Assembly (NCBI RefSeq): GCF_036785885.1
Contig: NC_092329.1
Location: forward strand, 7,440,001-7,504,000
Length of the DNA stretch: 64,000 nt
Origin: Coffea arabica
Taxonomy: Eukaryota > Streptophyta > Magnoliopsida > Gentianales > Rubiaceae
Direction: 5' to 3'
Positions 47,969-61,006 of this stretch are shown piece after piece (within the stretch, counting starts at the first letter, position 1; every line of letters begins with the position of its first letter). Made by a program: the position numbers and the translations under genes. Below the pieces are notes generated by a model. That model made no database searches, was not told the origin of the DNA, and was given only the letters and a program-made list of their open reading frames with translations.

Positions 47969-48394
47969 ATTGGGTGGGTTGGATGGATTGTTGGATTTTA
48001 GGTATAATTGCCACCTCTAGATGATACTTTACTCATTGCTCAAGGTCCTCAGCATAGAAACCCAAAGTTTAGATTTCTGACCAATTTCTGGTGCGTTACA
48101 CCCTGTAAAATGTAAGAATCGGACAAATAAATGCTCAAATAATGCTGAAATTTGAAGATTTGACAAGGTGTAAAATTGTAACCAACTAATCAGTAACAAT
48201 AAATACAATGTAGAGTAAATTAAACGTATTAAGGTGTATTGATGTGGAAAAGTGAAATATTCTCTTGAAGTCCTGAGAAGTACTTTTCCAGGTTCGGCTT
48301 TTCCCCACTTTAAACAAAAATCCCAAGATGACAAATAACTGTTTGTTCTTGAGGCTGAGGATTGTTAGGCTTAGCTAACACTGGATTAAGGCTG
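47969..48394. other. intergenic, no gene confirmed
   Basis: The minus strand has a 101-codon open stretch (48334-48029) with no family resemblance and no splice context I can defend. Confidence 0.3.
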
Positions 48395-48795
48395 CTGATG
48401 ACTACTCGAGCTCTACTCGAGTAAAAATTATTGAATTCGAACTCGTCGGATTCTTAAAAGTTGAGTTCGAGTTCAAACAAATTTTGTTCAGTCATGCTGA
48501 ATTGAGCTCAATCAAGTTTTAAAGCATGGTTTTTTTTTTTGGTAAAATTCACAATTTTTGTTTACTTGTAAATGTAAATTTGCTATAAATAATTAAAAAT
48601 TATATAATAATTGCATTATTGTATAAGAATCAACGAGTATTTCGAGTTTTGATTATTTCTACTCGTACTCAACTCGAGTACCTTATCAAATAATTGGAAC
48701 TCAACTCGAATTCGATCAATGTCGAGCTCAAATCGAATTTTTAACTGAGCTTCCAGCAAGTTCGAGTAAAATAGTTTAGTTAAATCATTTACACT
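48395..48795. repeat. CGAG-rich inverted repeat element
   Basis: Arms with CTCGAGCTCTACTCGAGTAA (left) and CAACTCGAGTACC, TCGAGCTCAAATCGAATTTT (right) flank an AT-rich centre. Same class as 27131-27550. Confidence 0.6.
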
Positions 48796-48840
48796 CCTAC
48801 ACTGGGTGATGGCGGTGAAGGTGGCCCTCCCTGCTTCACC

Positions 48841-49041
48841 TTACAAAATCTTTCCTCCAGCTTCAGTACAATGAAAGAACTTTCTTGTCATAAGAAGCTC
48901 ATTCAAATCATCGTATGCAAAGGTAAAATTCAAAGTCACATTGCCTACTGAATGCTGATCCTCTATTGGGAATAAAACGCGACAAGACAAAGGATAAGGT
49001 CTGTGCATGTTTTCAGGAAGTGGGACTCTCCTCAAGTACAA
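48841..49041 (-). other. open frame of unknown nature, possible gene fragment
   Basis: The minus frame reads YLRRVPLPENMHRPYPLSCR, VLFPIEDQHSVGNVTLNFTF and ends HCTEAGGKIL before a stop at 48841. Its composition is protein-like, but I recognise no family. The frame begins after a TAG with no ATG before the internal Met. It could be a relic exon. Confidence 0.25.
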
Positions 49042-50834
49042 ACTAGCCTAGACACCACCAGGGCACTGTCACAGACTAGTAGTATATGAGAAATCATGCC
49101 AACAAACTATCAAAGCCAATTAAGACGTTGGCATGACATATAACCAAATCAATCAGTATTACGTTGATGGTATTGCATTTTCAGCAAAAGCATAATCCTT
49201 TCTTTAAAAAAAAAAATAAAAAAAGTTGTCCCACCACTTTGTATCTGCATGTATATAACGAAGAATGAGCGCACTTGGCTAGTGGTCCTAGATTCCAACA
49301 TTGCACAATTTTTGTTTCCTTTCTCATTCATTATGTTGCAATTGGTTGGTCTGCAAAAAGAGATTTTGTAGCTTAGAATTGCAATCACATATTTGCAGTT
49401 TTTGACAACCAGAAACAAATTACAGAGCAAAAGGAATCCAATTCAACTAACTAGTTAATCGTGGTAAGAATGAGGGATTTTGACAAAAGTAGCCGTGTAT
49501 TATGTGTGTTTCTTTCTTTGGTAGCCAGCCTCTTACTGATCATGCTGATGAAGTGCAGCAATTCGACACGCACTATATGAATTACTATATGATATCCAGT
49601 CGTATTCAGGTTGATGTAGCCAGGCACGCATTAGCAACCAGCATGAAGTGGTCATGGCGGACAGCGAGAAATGCACAAAATTTCTTTCAGCCAATCCATT
49701 TTTGTTGACAAAAAATAAAGGAGCAATTATATCTGATTATAATAATAATTTAAAAAAAAAACTCTTAACTTTCCATCAGCAAGAATCATTAAGGTTTACT
49801 GATCTAATTAAGAGCAACTATCCCTCGATCTAGCTCTCTTTATACCACCAATTAGAGTGTATTCTAAAACAATTTAATGCATTTTTTGCCGCTCAGGTGA
49901 TCTATATATTAGCAACTTTAACGAGTTGATGCCAGGAATATGCAAAAATGGTCGAAGTAGTTGGATAGGAGGATTGCTTCCTTGGTAAATTTAATTACTA
50001 AAAACAAGAAAATTATGATGATATTATAGATGACGGATAATATTATGTAGGGACCCTTTTTTTTCTTTTCTTTTTTCACATATTTTGTGGGCTGGTCTTT
50101 CCTTGTACTAATGTTAAATCTTTCGTTGTTTGATCAGTTAGCTAAATCTCTTAATCAGGAATAGGGAGTTGAGTCATTCATTAGTGATGTAGATGAACAT
50201 GATGATGAACAATATGAAGTTGACAGCATTGTTCTCCACTACTTTGGCAGGGATAATAGGCAAGCCGAAGCTATCAATGGAAGTGGGGTATGTAAAATGA
50301 TGAAACCATTCATATGTGCAGGTGAAATAAATTCGTACGTATCCAAAAATGACCAGTGAATATACCTGAAACCCATATTCAACGACACGTTGATGCATTA
50401 AATGGGATTTTTGCATCTCACCGACTCACTTTTGAGTCGAAAGTGCAGCAAAGATGAGGATTCAGAGAGGCTAAAATCATCTTGCTTGCTCGGTAATCGA
50501 TCGGTTGTTTGTTTACTCCAAGCAAGGTTGCCTATGTTTAATCCTGAAATCTGAAATCCGGGCTGAATTTTGCAGGTGAGAAATGATAAGGTACTAGGTT
50601 CAAAGTTAGGGGATAAAAACACAGCCGCGAGGGCTTCTTAAATGTGGCATAATTTGTAATGGAGCCCATGTACGTGTTTTATGGATCGCCACAGCATTTC
50701 ATTAGCCCACAACTTGTTCGTGAGTCTGACGAAAGAACATTAACCACTAGAGGCACGAAGGGAAAGAATTACTCCAAATGGAGGGAAGGTACCGTATGGA
50801 TTCAGACAACCTTGTATGGCAGTGTACGAACTAG
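49042..50834. other. intergenic, no gene seen
   Basis: Only short motif-free frames. Confidence 0.4.
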
Positions 50835-51385
50835 CACGCTAAACGAGTCGAATCAAATCGAATTTTAGTTTAAATGAACAGAGTTCGACTCAAATTTCAT
50901 TTGGTTCGTACTCGAACTCGAGTTGAATGAAATTTCATTCTAAAACTTGAATTTGAATTCAATCTCTAAGTCGACCCTATTCGAGTAGAGTAGAGTCGAG
51001 TTTTGACTTAGATGAGTTAAATTCAATTTAATTTTAATTAGGTTCGAACTCAAACTCGAGTTCAACAAACTTTTATTCTGGAACTCGAGTTCAAACTCCA
51101 ATTTGAGCCCTGTCGAGCTCGAGTTCAAACCTACTTGAGTTTAAATAAAATTTAAAAAAAAATTATATTTTTCAAAATATATAAAATTGAAATTTTACCC
51201 TAATTAAATAATAAAAATATAGGAGCCATCCATGTGATTCTACTATTAAAAATGTATACATTCAAGCTTACTCGATGAACTAACGAACTAAGTATCTATG
51301 CACAGGTTGAGTTGGGATCGAATTCGATGTTGACCGACCTTGAATTGAGTTTTGATTAAACCAATTCATGAGCGCTTGACTTGTT
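50835..51385. repeat. CGAG-rich inverted repeat element
   Basis: Dense ACTCGAGTTC/GAACTCGAG motifs at 50845-51140, an AT-rich centre near 51150-51230, then TTGAGTTGGGATCGAATTCG at about 51306 on the right. Resembles 27131-27550 and 48395-48795. Confidence 0.6.
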
Positions 51386-52674
51386 TGCAGCCTCAATACG
51401 AAGTCATTTGTACAAACTTATAGCATGTTTGGCTCACAATCATGTGAACAAAATTATCAGGAATCTCGTGCTATATTCATATGGCATGAACATAATTCGT
51501 ACAATTGACTTCAATAAAATCATGTAGGAGAAAAGCTATGTGTAAAAGCTATTCAAGTTTACATGTCAAAGCTCAAACTAACTAGTTTTTCCAAGTACTT
51601 ACAAGCAAGTCTTTCCTCTCACCGTCAATTGGTTTTGAGATGGAATTCAAGTTTTTTTTTATAAGATGTTATGGGGTTATATGGATTCAAAATATTCTGT
51701 TAATTAAACACCCCTATATATGATCATGTCCCTTCTTCTATAGATCTTTTGCTGTACTGTCTTGATGTTGAATGGAGATTTGCAAGCTGCATGTAACTGG
51801 TTTAGTTAGTTTAGGTGCTAAGTAGAGCTATACTTTACAACCATATGCATGCAATAAACTCAGGAACACTGTCTTCCCTACATCCAGCTAATGCCTAAAC
51901 CTTTTAGAAAGGCATGGATGAAGCCACAATACACATGCTATTACAATAATGCTTAGCCATAATTGGATGAAATGGCCCAAGAAGAACCTTCGGCTACGTA
52001 ACTCAATATGGAATAGGAATAGATCTATCGTATCGAAAAAAAAAACGTAACTCAACATGGTCTAGAGAAATGCCGTCTCATTAAAACACACCACATGCAA
52101 TTTTTTTCCCAGAGTCTTGAGAATCTTGTGGCTTGTGGGCCTTGACGGTGCCATCCCCATTGGTACATCTCATTCAGTTATTATTCTTATTTGATAGAAA
52201 AATGCCACATCTATTGATTCAAAACCATGCATTGTGTGAAGCATACGTATGAAAATGAAAATCAATGCCAAAATGATAATATAGCCAAAACATCGTCTAA
52301 AAAAAAATTGATGACTTGCTCCAATGTCTAATCGGCCGGAAAGTAGTTAGCATTTCAGCACTTGGCTGAAGTAGAAGTGTGGGTTCCTATGCTGCTTAAT
52401 TGTCGACCAGAACTAATGGTTGGGCAGTAGTCACAGGCTTACAGCTGACCTCCAAAATCTACACCACTGTGTAGGTGTAGCTGGCAATGCCATCATAGCA
52501 ATCACTTCCTCCAATCCTTGGTATTCATCCACGTTAACGCGCAGCATACATCCATGGTTTACACCAGTGGCTCCTAGCAAATTTTCGGAGAGATGAAGTG
52601 CTCTGCTCGCATAAGTTGGTAAAACCGTAAAAGTTGTGGGAGATATTAGATATATACTTGTTTTTCCACCAATT
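51386..52674. other. intergenic, no gene seen
   Basis: No coding or RNA feature recognised. Confidence 0.4.
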
Positions 52675-52810
52675 TTTGTTTTTTAAAACCTTTCGCTCCT
52701 TCCTGCATCCTTTCTACCTCCAACTGTCAGATTTAATATTTGAACATTGAATCTGATAGCGACAAAAACTCAAAGAGCTATTATTTGACCATTGTGCCAA
52801 CCCCTGTGGT
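52675..52810 (-). mobile_element. SINE-like unit
   Basis: T-rich start, then CCTTTCGCTCCTTCCTGCAT, CTACCTCCAACTGTCAGATT and GAATCTGATAGCGAC, ending TTTGACCATTGTGCC. Same phrase order as 33355-33460 and 35395-35500. Confidence 0.5.
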
Positions 52811-55800
52811 TTCTTTCTACCAATTTGATTTTCCTTGATGTAATTCAATTTCCAACTTAATCTAACTAGCAAATATCTTTAGGTTAATCCACTGTGCACA
52901 TTATTTTACATTGAAAAGTTAAGAATTAAATCTCTCCTAAATTTCCTTTTTAAGCTGCTTCTAAAGTCATATTTTATGACATGATAATAACCCCCAGATT
53001 GTTCCATGTGAATTTTTTTTTCCCAAAAAAAAAAAAAAAAGAGAAAGGTATACTTGTTAAATACGGGGCTCCTGAGAATCCAGGTTCTTCGTTGAAAACC
53101 AAATAAATCAGTATGGTCAGCCTCTTCCTAAGACTCCAAATGCCAAATTCCTCAGAAAGTTGGATGGTGATTCCATAGTGCAATACAGACACAGAAGAAT
53201 CGTGAACACGACATGATATTTTTAGAGGATCATCATGAAAACAATGGCACTAAAAATACTAGGTAGACACTTACTTAATTGAAAGGCAAAATGATATGGA
53301 TGGATGCACAATGGTTATAACATCAAACGAGTTTAACATTGAAACCAAATTTTTGGCGATTCCCTGTTGACTGTTGACAACCACGAGCACGATTTGTCAT
53401 CCTGTAGTGTATTCTCCATCATGCATGGACCGATACATTTTATTTATTTTGTCCAGTACAAAAAGACGGAAAAAGGAAGGTGGGAAAAAAGGCTTACATA
53501 AAATTAAAAAAAAAAGGAGAAAAAGATTGATTCGGACGTTCAATAATAGCACAACTTGGCTGGCTTCTCTCTTACTTTGCATCCCCATCGCATACTCGTA
53601 AAGATACTGCTGACTTTTGGAGGCTTTGCCAATTATATTTTCTTAGCCAAATTACAGGGGAGCCAAGGACCACCACCGTCGCAGCTATAGCTGATTTTCA
53701 TGGCCGACGCTTGACTAATGAATACTACATAGTGTCAAATTTATGGATAAAGACTACTTTTTCAAGTATTAATTAGCTTAAATTGAACAGGGATTTCGTT
53801 GAATTACATTTGCAGGAGAGTAGTTGAGTTGCAAATTGATAGGTCAAATGAAGCCAAAACTTGGGTAGACCCTAATTTTCATAGATCTAATAATTCAAAT
53901 TGTGCAACGTCACTTTGATGAGACAGTGTGACACAATCTGAATTATTAAATTTTTAAAAATCAGAGACAAACAAACGATGCTACGTAGCATGCAAAAGTC
54001 TATTAAGTTCATGTGAACTGATTTAAATTTTGACTAAACCAAGAACAGCCAATCCCCTAGCTAGGTCCATCTTGGTCTGCTCATAACGGAACTTAGGTTT
54101 TGCTAGATTTTATGTCCTTGTTTTAAAAATTGCCACTATGGAGTCAAAACCTAGGAGATCCACTTCGAATTTAGTAAAAATGTTGACTTCTTGTTGAATT
54201 TTATTGGCGGTGAGTGATTTGTGATCTGTACCTGCTTTACTGTACAAATCAGAGAGCTAAAAAAAATTGAAAATAATAATAATAATAACCATGAGTTATT
54301 GCCAAGAAACAGCACCCTGGCAAGACGGAGATGATGGCTGTCTGGGACAAGTAACTTTAACATAAATAATAAAGTGTATTCTAAGAATAAGCAATGATTA
54401 AGAAAAACTTTTTTTTTTTGGTTTTCTATTGATATCTACAGTATATATGTATATGCGTTTTAACGCTTTTTCTTTATCATCATATGCTTTCTTAGCTCTC
54501 CGGCCTTTTTATAGTTTACTTCATTAACATATCTAACTCTGTTTAGCACTAATTTACCAAATTGATTAATTAAATGTATTCACCATTATGTATATAATGG
54601 GGTGTATTGGTTGAATAGTCGCATATCAATCCTTGATTTTTTTTTATAACAAAACATATTTCATTATCGGGTTGCTGGAAATCGTCCAACACGATTGATA
54701 TACATTGTTGTCCTAATAGCAGATAAAACATGCACTAAAATTGTAGCTCTGCAGTTTAACAGATACAAAAGATCTGAAAAATTAAGAACAGATCTAAAAA
54801 GTACCATCAATTTTAAAATCATCTTCTCATAGAATAAATCGTTACAGCTCACTCTGTGCATATTGCAATCGTTAGATCTGCTAATAAACAGTTGTAAGTT
54901 CCAATAAATATGATGAGATCTGTCGACAGAAATCCAAATCTGAAATAAATTCAGATCTGAAGTAAATTCAAATTTAAACAACAAAACAAGGAAAAATAAT
55001 ACAAAATCTCACTGGGAACTTCTACGAGAACAAAAATTCTCACTAGGAACTCTAGAAGAAACAGAGATTTTTATTAGGAAAATAACAAAAACGAAACCTA
55101 TGAAAGAGAGAACAGGGAAACCATAGTAGTCTCTCTCTCGAAGAGGAAGGGATTCAGAGAAAAGGAGCAGAAGAAAGAAGTTGGAGAAGAGGAGCAGTAG
55201 AGAGAAGTTTTGATAATCCTTGATTAATTAACCACTGAGTAAAGAACACAAAAACATTAATCGACTAATTTCCAGTTTAGTACAGTGGTTTGCCCTGAAA
55301 AGGATTAAATTAATAAATTCTGTGAGATATATTATGGTGTCCAAAATAGTCCTAATTAGCTAGTTTGAAAACCACGTGAACTTTACTAATTCACAGATAA
55401 AACTGGCTACTTTAACGTATCATTTGTTGCTAAACGAAATCAAAAAGCTTCTAATACAAATTTAAGAGCGAATTAAGTGTTTTAACTCAACGGAAATCCT
55501 TCATTTTTTTTTTTTTTGGGAGGTAGATAAATGTCAATGTCGTGATTAAAAGAGCACGTTTCCATGCCGCGTCCTCATCAACACTGAAGCTGAAACCGCC
55601 CCTGCAAATACCATACTTGCAAAAGTGGCGTCTTAAATCATACTCATTCAAGGCAGCAGGGTTGGAACTCAAAGAAAATGATCAAATCCATGTAAATAGA
55701 AGATGTGCACTTTTAACAGGAAAAATGTTAAGGCTACTTTAATGCTGTATATAGATTCCAAGGCTTTTATGAACCAGCCCTATTTAAGAGTTCCCTTTTT

Positions 55801-55912
55801 GCGTAAAGAGAAACATGTTCCCTTCACACTATATTGTTGATTGAGGATGAAAATTGAAGAAATTGTTGCAATTAATTTGCAGGGGGAGAACCACAATCAC
55901 GTTTGAATTATT
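52811..55912. other. intergenic, no gene seen
   Basis: No gene recognised. 54660-55200 is purine-rich towards its right end with repeated AGATCTG motifs and may be an old transposon, but no ends could be defined. Confidence 0.35.
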
Positions 55913-56028
55913 ATTTTTTAAAATTTTTGTAGACTGTAGCAATTCAATATATGTGAAATAAAAAAAATATTAAAAAATGTGTTCACGAAAAACGTAAAAA
56001 ATTTTCATTAGAAAACTGCAATCCAAAC
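55913..56028. mobile_element. GTTTGGATTG-family mini-MITE
   Basis: Right end CAATCCAAAC (56019-56028). The interior CAATATATGTGAAATAAAAA and CACGAAAAACGTAAAAAATT are shared with 31063-31190. The left end is degraded. Confidence 0.6.
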
Positions 56029-57340
56029 AATATTTATAAATACGTGCCTCTCTTATGTTTTTGCCAAACAATGCCTAATTCACTCTTTTCATCCTTAAAT
56101 AAATTAACAGCTAGGTGAATTTTGCATGATTTTTCTAGTTAAGGGAATTACTCAAAAAGTCCAACAACCATTAATACCCTTAAAAAGTTCAACAAAATTT
56201 TTAAAACTTTAGAAGTTTGCATTTACAAGACTTATGTAAATCTAAAATTTAAATAAATAAATATGGTTTATGTAAATCCAAACACTTCTATTAATTATCC
56301 TACTGTCTTGTGCATGATTCACCAGAAAAGGCTTTCTAATACCTTTCCTTCCTCAAAAGAAAAATACAGAATAGAATTTTTTTATAAAAGAAAAAAGGGA
56401 AAGATTAACAAAATTTTATCCAATGGTGCCTGTCCATCTTTTTTTGGACAGCCAAAATCTTCCCGATTACCTAAGTTTACGCCCGTGAATTCTAAAATTT
56501 CCCTTTCTTGTTTCTTTTCCCAGACAGGGACAAGCCAAAGAAACAACCCAATCACAAGTGAATCGATCTATACCTTAATGTTAAAACAGTAAAAAGCTTT
56601 TTTTTTTTTTCCCTTAAAAAAACCCCATAAACAAATGATAAAAAGTTCCTAAAAAGAAAAAGCAAAAAAAGCGTTGCTAAGCTGCAACGCACCTTCAGGC
56701 GTGTTCATACACCTGGCGACACGTCATCTTCTGTAACTCACCGACACCAGGAACGCGGCCAGGGGGACCCACATTGCGAATGGATGTTTGAAGAAATTTG
56801 TCGACACACAAAACTAAAGTCATGTTTATTTGCATGTGTCACCCCTCTTGTCCTCAACATTAAAAATTCTTTTTATTTTCTGTTGAAATAAAATAATACT
56901 AAATTTTTTGGCTTCTTTCTTTTCGATCTTTCCATGAAGATAGAATTTTCAGTTCCTCCCTGTTTCCCTTGATTTTGATGCCAAATAATAGTACAGTGAT
57001 TTGGGATTTTGGGTTGTGTAGATTCTAATTTATTTCCCATGATTTGCTCGGGATGTACAGTACTTTTGGCAATGTGTAGAAATAAATGAAGCATATCCAT
57101 TTTCGCCTGTGAAAAAGAAATTATAGGATGTCCTCTGCAGTTTCTGACTTTTTTTTTTTTTTGGGGCAGCCAAATAGATAGTACTGTAGATATGGAATTT
57201 TCCATTTTTTTTGTTTCACAAGATATGGAAATTAGTACTTGTTGGTTTCTATTGGGGAAACTACTAGCACCCACTTATCGGTGTACGGTTAGTGCGTTAA
57301 GACTAATAAAGAGCTATATGTACATTTACCTCCCTAGATT
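56029..57340. other. intergenic, no gene seen
   Basis: Open frames at 56263-56592 (+) and 57274-56873 (-) are Lys/Ser/Phe-rich without motifs and are not called as genes. Confidence 0.35.
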
Positions 57341-57500
57341 GAGTGTGTTTAGATAGGAAATTAAAATGGAATAATTTTTTTTTTAAAAAAATACTGTAAC
57401 ACTTTTTTGACGTGATATATGTGGGATAAACATGTAGTTGAAAAATGTATTTAAAATACAGTTAAATAAATTTGCGGAATAATGAATATCCAAACAGACT
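57341..57500. mobile_element. GTTTGGATTG-family mini-MITE (diverged)
   Basis: Left GAGTGTGTTTAGATAGGAAA, right TATCCAAACAGACTCG; between them ACTGTAACACTTTTTTGACG and ATATATGTGGGATAAA, matching the family layout. Confidence 0.5.
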
Positions 57501-58803
57501 CGTAATAAGTATTATTGTCGTGTAATTTGAAAATAAAGAGAGAAAATTGGACTAATAATAACAATTAAGTGTCCTTTTTTGTTTTTTGTTTTACAAGAAC
57601 AAGACAATCAATTGAGCAATGTAATAGGCATTGTCTAAAACATAAATGATTTTATTTTTACTTTAGAGTTTAGACCGCTTCAACTCCTTTCCCTTGCCTC
57701 CCATTTATGAGCATCATCAATTCCTTTCCCCAAATCCCAATAATATTGTCAAAATTACTTACTGGCAATACAGGTGAAAGAAATGAATAGAAAAAGAAAC
57801 CAAGAAAAGAAGTCCATTAATAAGCTACAGTTCTTGGAAGGATTACTCCAACAACTCAACTAGTGATTAAAGTTGACCACGTCGGTGATCAAGTACATGG
57901 TGTTATTGCTCCGAAAAGCCAAAAAAAAAAAAAAAAAAAAAAAAAGGGTACATGGAGTGGTCAATTGATTATACAAGAGCCATGAGTAGTAGCATTGTCT
58001 TTTTCTAGATATGCATGCTTAAAATAGACTAATTAAAAAAGCTAATTGTTAGTACCAGACAGTCATGGCCTCAATTAATTGTGCTGCTGCTTCTCGTAGC
58101 TTTTAATGATTTTACATAGTCCTTTGCTTAATTTTATTTTGTACGTCAAAAAAACAAAAAAACTTGTATGGAGAATACGACCTATGTGTAAGTATTTCTT
58201 AGTAATTTGTTTGCGTTTTTTCCTACCATTATAGGATGATAATAATAATAATTTTATTAAACTTTTTTTTCATAGGAATGAGGAAAAAGACTGAGGAGGA
58301 GACAGCCTACAACTGAAGACAAGGCATCCTCAGAAAAAGGGTTGGACTATTGGAGGATTCCTTGCATGGTACTAATTGTTTTGTGAGGGAGGAGGGTTTT
58401 GTAATTTACAGAGGCAAAAGGGTTTTGCCTTTTTCTCTGTTTGGATTGACATTTGAATGTGTAATAAGGAGGTGGAGCCTTCCACCACCCTTTTACAGCC
58501 ACCCTTTTAGCGGTAGGGTATCACCACCGTAAAATCTGTAATTCCAGCGTCATTTTTTTTGGCTTCATTATTCATAGGATATAAGCAGATAATAATAGAT
58601 TCCAATTCATTTTTCCAAGCTTTTGAAGGCCCCAATATTTGTCTCGGTTATAGTTCTTCTACTCTTCTGCAATCGAGATGACACCAATATGAAAATCACA
58701 TACTAGCAAGAACTTCAGGTTTATTGTCTCCAACATGAATACATCCATCAAGATCACCTCAAGTCTAATCCCATGTGAGGGCTCTTAAAGAAGCACTCCC
58801 ATG
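57501..58803. other. intergenic, no gene seen
   Basis: Contains a run of about 27 A near 57919-57945. No gene recognised. Confidence 0.35.
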
Positions 58804-58971
58804 TCTCCATCTTATTTGATCATGGGTATTATCAAAGATGCTTGCTTTGCCCCAACACACACCCCCCCCCCCCCCCCCCCCCTTCCCCAAACCCAAAAAA
58901 AAACCCCTTTCCGTTTTTGGGTAGAAATTCTCCATCTTATTAATCATGGGCATTATTAAGATGCTTGCTCT
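58804..58971. repeat. imperfect 45-bp direct repeat around a 21-C tract
   Basis: TCTCCATCTTATTTGATCAT (58804) and TCTCCATCTTATTAATCATG (58929) begin two copies of about 45 bp, both continuing through ATTAT..AGATGCTTGCT. Between them lies a run of 21 C (58862-58882) followed by A and C runs. Confidence 0.8.
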
Positions 58972-59363
58972 ACACTTATTAATCAATAAGTGAGTGCGTT
59001 TAGATAGCTTCTTATTTACAAAAAAAAAAGAATTTATTTGATTACATTATAAACACGTTTTTTTAATAATATTTTTATTTTTGGGATTATTGAAACTCTG
59101 CATAAAATCGATCACTTGGCAAAGGTTGCTTTAACGGGATGGTTTCAAGTCACTATTCTCAAAGATCCCCCACATACTATTAAACAACTACTTAGTCAAG
59201 ATTTATGTTGGTTTGCAATTCCTAGATTAGTTTCTACTTGATTTGACCCTCCATTGTACCAAAGAAAAAAAAAACTCCATAAAACCATCATCTAAAATCC
59301 ACCTCTCATGTTGCTCTAGCGTACCAAAAAATACTTATTGTATGGTTGTTTCAATAAGTTTTA
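58972..59363. other. intergenic, no gene seen
   Basis: Nothing recognised. Confidence 0.35.
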
Positions 59364-59492
59364 GGCCTTGTCTGGAGTGTGATTCTTCACAGAAAAATTT
59401 TTATGTTTTCTGTAAACATATTTTTTAATCTTTTTTATACTTCACATATATCAAATCATTGCAATACACCTTTCTATCAATCCAAACAGGCC
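59364..59492. mobile_element. GTTTGGATTG-family mini-MITE
   Basis: Left GGCCTTGTCTGGAGTGTGAT, complemented right end GGGCCTGTTTGGATTG. The interior CACATATATCAAATCATTGC is shared with 60872-61006. Confidence 0.65.
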
Positions 59493-60871
59493 CTCTTAAC
59501 CCTAATCCAACCCCCTCCCCCCGGTTGAATCATGACATAGATAGTCCGTGTTATAAAATCAATAAACATGTCTCAATTTTAACACTTAGTTGTTTTTTTG
59601 CTTTTAATTTCTTTCTTAGATTTTGAAACTAGCTCTTTTCATTCACCACCTTTTTTTCCCCTTTTCTCTTTTCATTTGGTAGAAGGTTTATTTAAGACTT
59701 ACCATGCAAAACAAAAACACATCATACATGTGCACATACGTGTGTGTGTGTGTGTGCATATGTGTTGTATTAGTTGTCATGCATAGGAGCGGGATGTCCG
59801 GCGCAAGTTGGTGACATTTGTGAAATTTATTTTCCAAATTCAAAGGCGTAAAAATCCCCTCATTCGTTGTCTCCAATCTCCATCACCACTAGCCCGCCCC
59901 CTCTTCCTTAATTCCCACTCCCACCCCGATCCACTACTACTAGACTACTAATCTACGTAACATGACATAATTAATAGCTAATTATCCTAAGTCGTTAATC
60001 CAAATGCAGCTTTGCATCCACATCTGAATTTATGCTGATGATCCACCTTGAAGTCAATAGCATCTCACGTGGGTTTCCGCAGTCAATATGTTTTACTACC
60101 AGTATTTAATTTAATGACTTCTAGTATAAATGCTATTAGTACTTAATTTAATGCAGTGATTAATTCTTCATCGATTAACTGTCTGATGGTAGCTTCTATA
60201 CGCGCTTTAATAATTTTAATTTTCACGCTTCTTGATACTAATCCTATTAAGAACGAGGGCTAAAACATTTGTAGTCATGTTAAAGGAGCACCAGTTAACA
60301 GATGTCTTTTTCAAGATGTAAAATTAAATCTGAAACGTTTTTGAATCGAAGCAAATATGGACATGTGCGTTTGAATAACAAGTACGGTTAGTAAAAAAAA
60401 AAAAAAAAGACGATAAAATTAATTATTTGTGCCCATTTAATACTCGTCAAGAAAATCCTATTTCAATTTTCAACTTCACCCAAGCTCCGTCTTTGCCAAG
60501 GATAAACCACCCAAGTTTCGATTTAGAGTAAATGGTGAGAATGGTTACTAAATTATTTAAAACGGCATTGTCTAATTATCGATTTTTTTTTTAATAAAAA
60601 GGCTACTTATCTCCTTAAAACAGGTCTTTTGGGCCATTTTTTGATAAATCAACCGAAAAAGAACTGAATTTTAGGGCATTTTTAGCCCTGAAAACCTACA
60701 ACAACAGCAGGTCAAATGTGCTTTTCATTTTTTGTTGGTTTACTAGTTAAATTGGACAATATTACTCGAAAGGCTCGTTTAAGAAGTGAAGTGACTTTTT
60801 TAATTAAAAAAAATGAGTTTTGATGTCTGAAACGTGCTATTTTAAATAGTTTAGTGACAAATTTAAGCCTT
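59493..60871. other. intergenic, no gene seen
   Basis: Contains a (TG) microsatellite at 59741-59756 and a 16-A run near 60392. No gene recognised. Confidence 0.35.
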
Positions 60872-61006
60872 GTTTGGATTGCCGGTTTCCGTCGAAAAAT
60901 TATGTCGTTTTCCGTGATCACATTTCCCTATTACATTTTTCCCTCACATACATCAAATCGTTACAGTAATTTTTCCATGAAAAATCACGGAAAATACAAT
61001 CCAAAC
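60872..61006. mobile_element. GTTTGGATTG-family mini-MITE, best copy
   Basis: 135 bp with perfect 10-bp terminal inverted repeats GTTTGGATTG (60872-60881) and CAATCCAAAC (60997-61006). Inner complementarity continues (TTTCCGTGATCAC / AAAAATCACGGAAAA). The interior CACATACATCAAATCGTTAC defines the family. Confidence 0.8.

Noticed and set aside
56263-56592. 109-codon frame, and 133-codon frame at 57274-56873 (-)
   Set aside because: Low-complexity Lys/Phe/Ser wording, no domain, in repeat-rich intergenic DNA.
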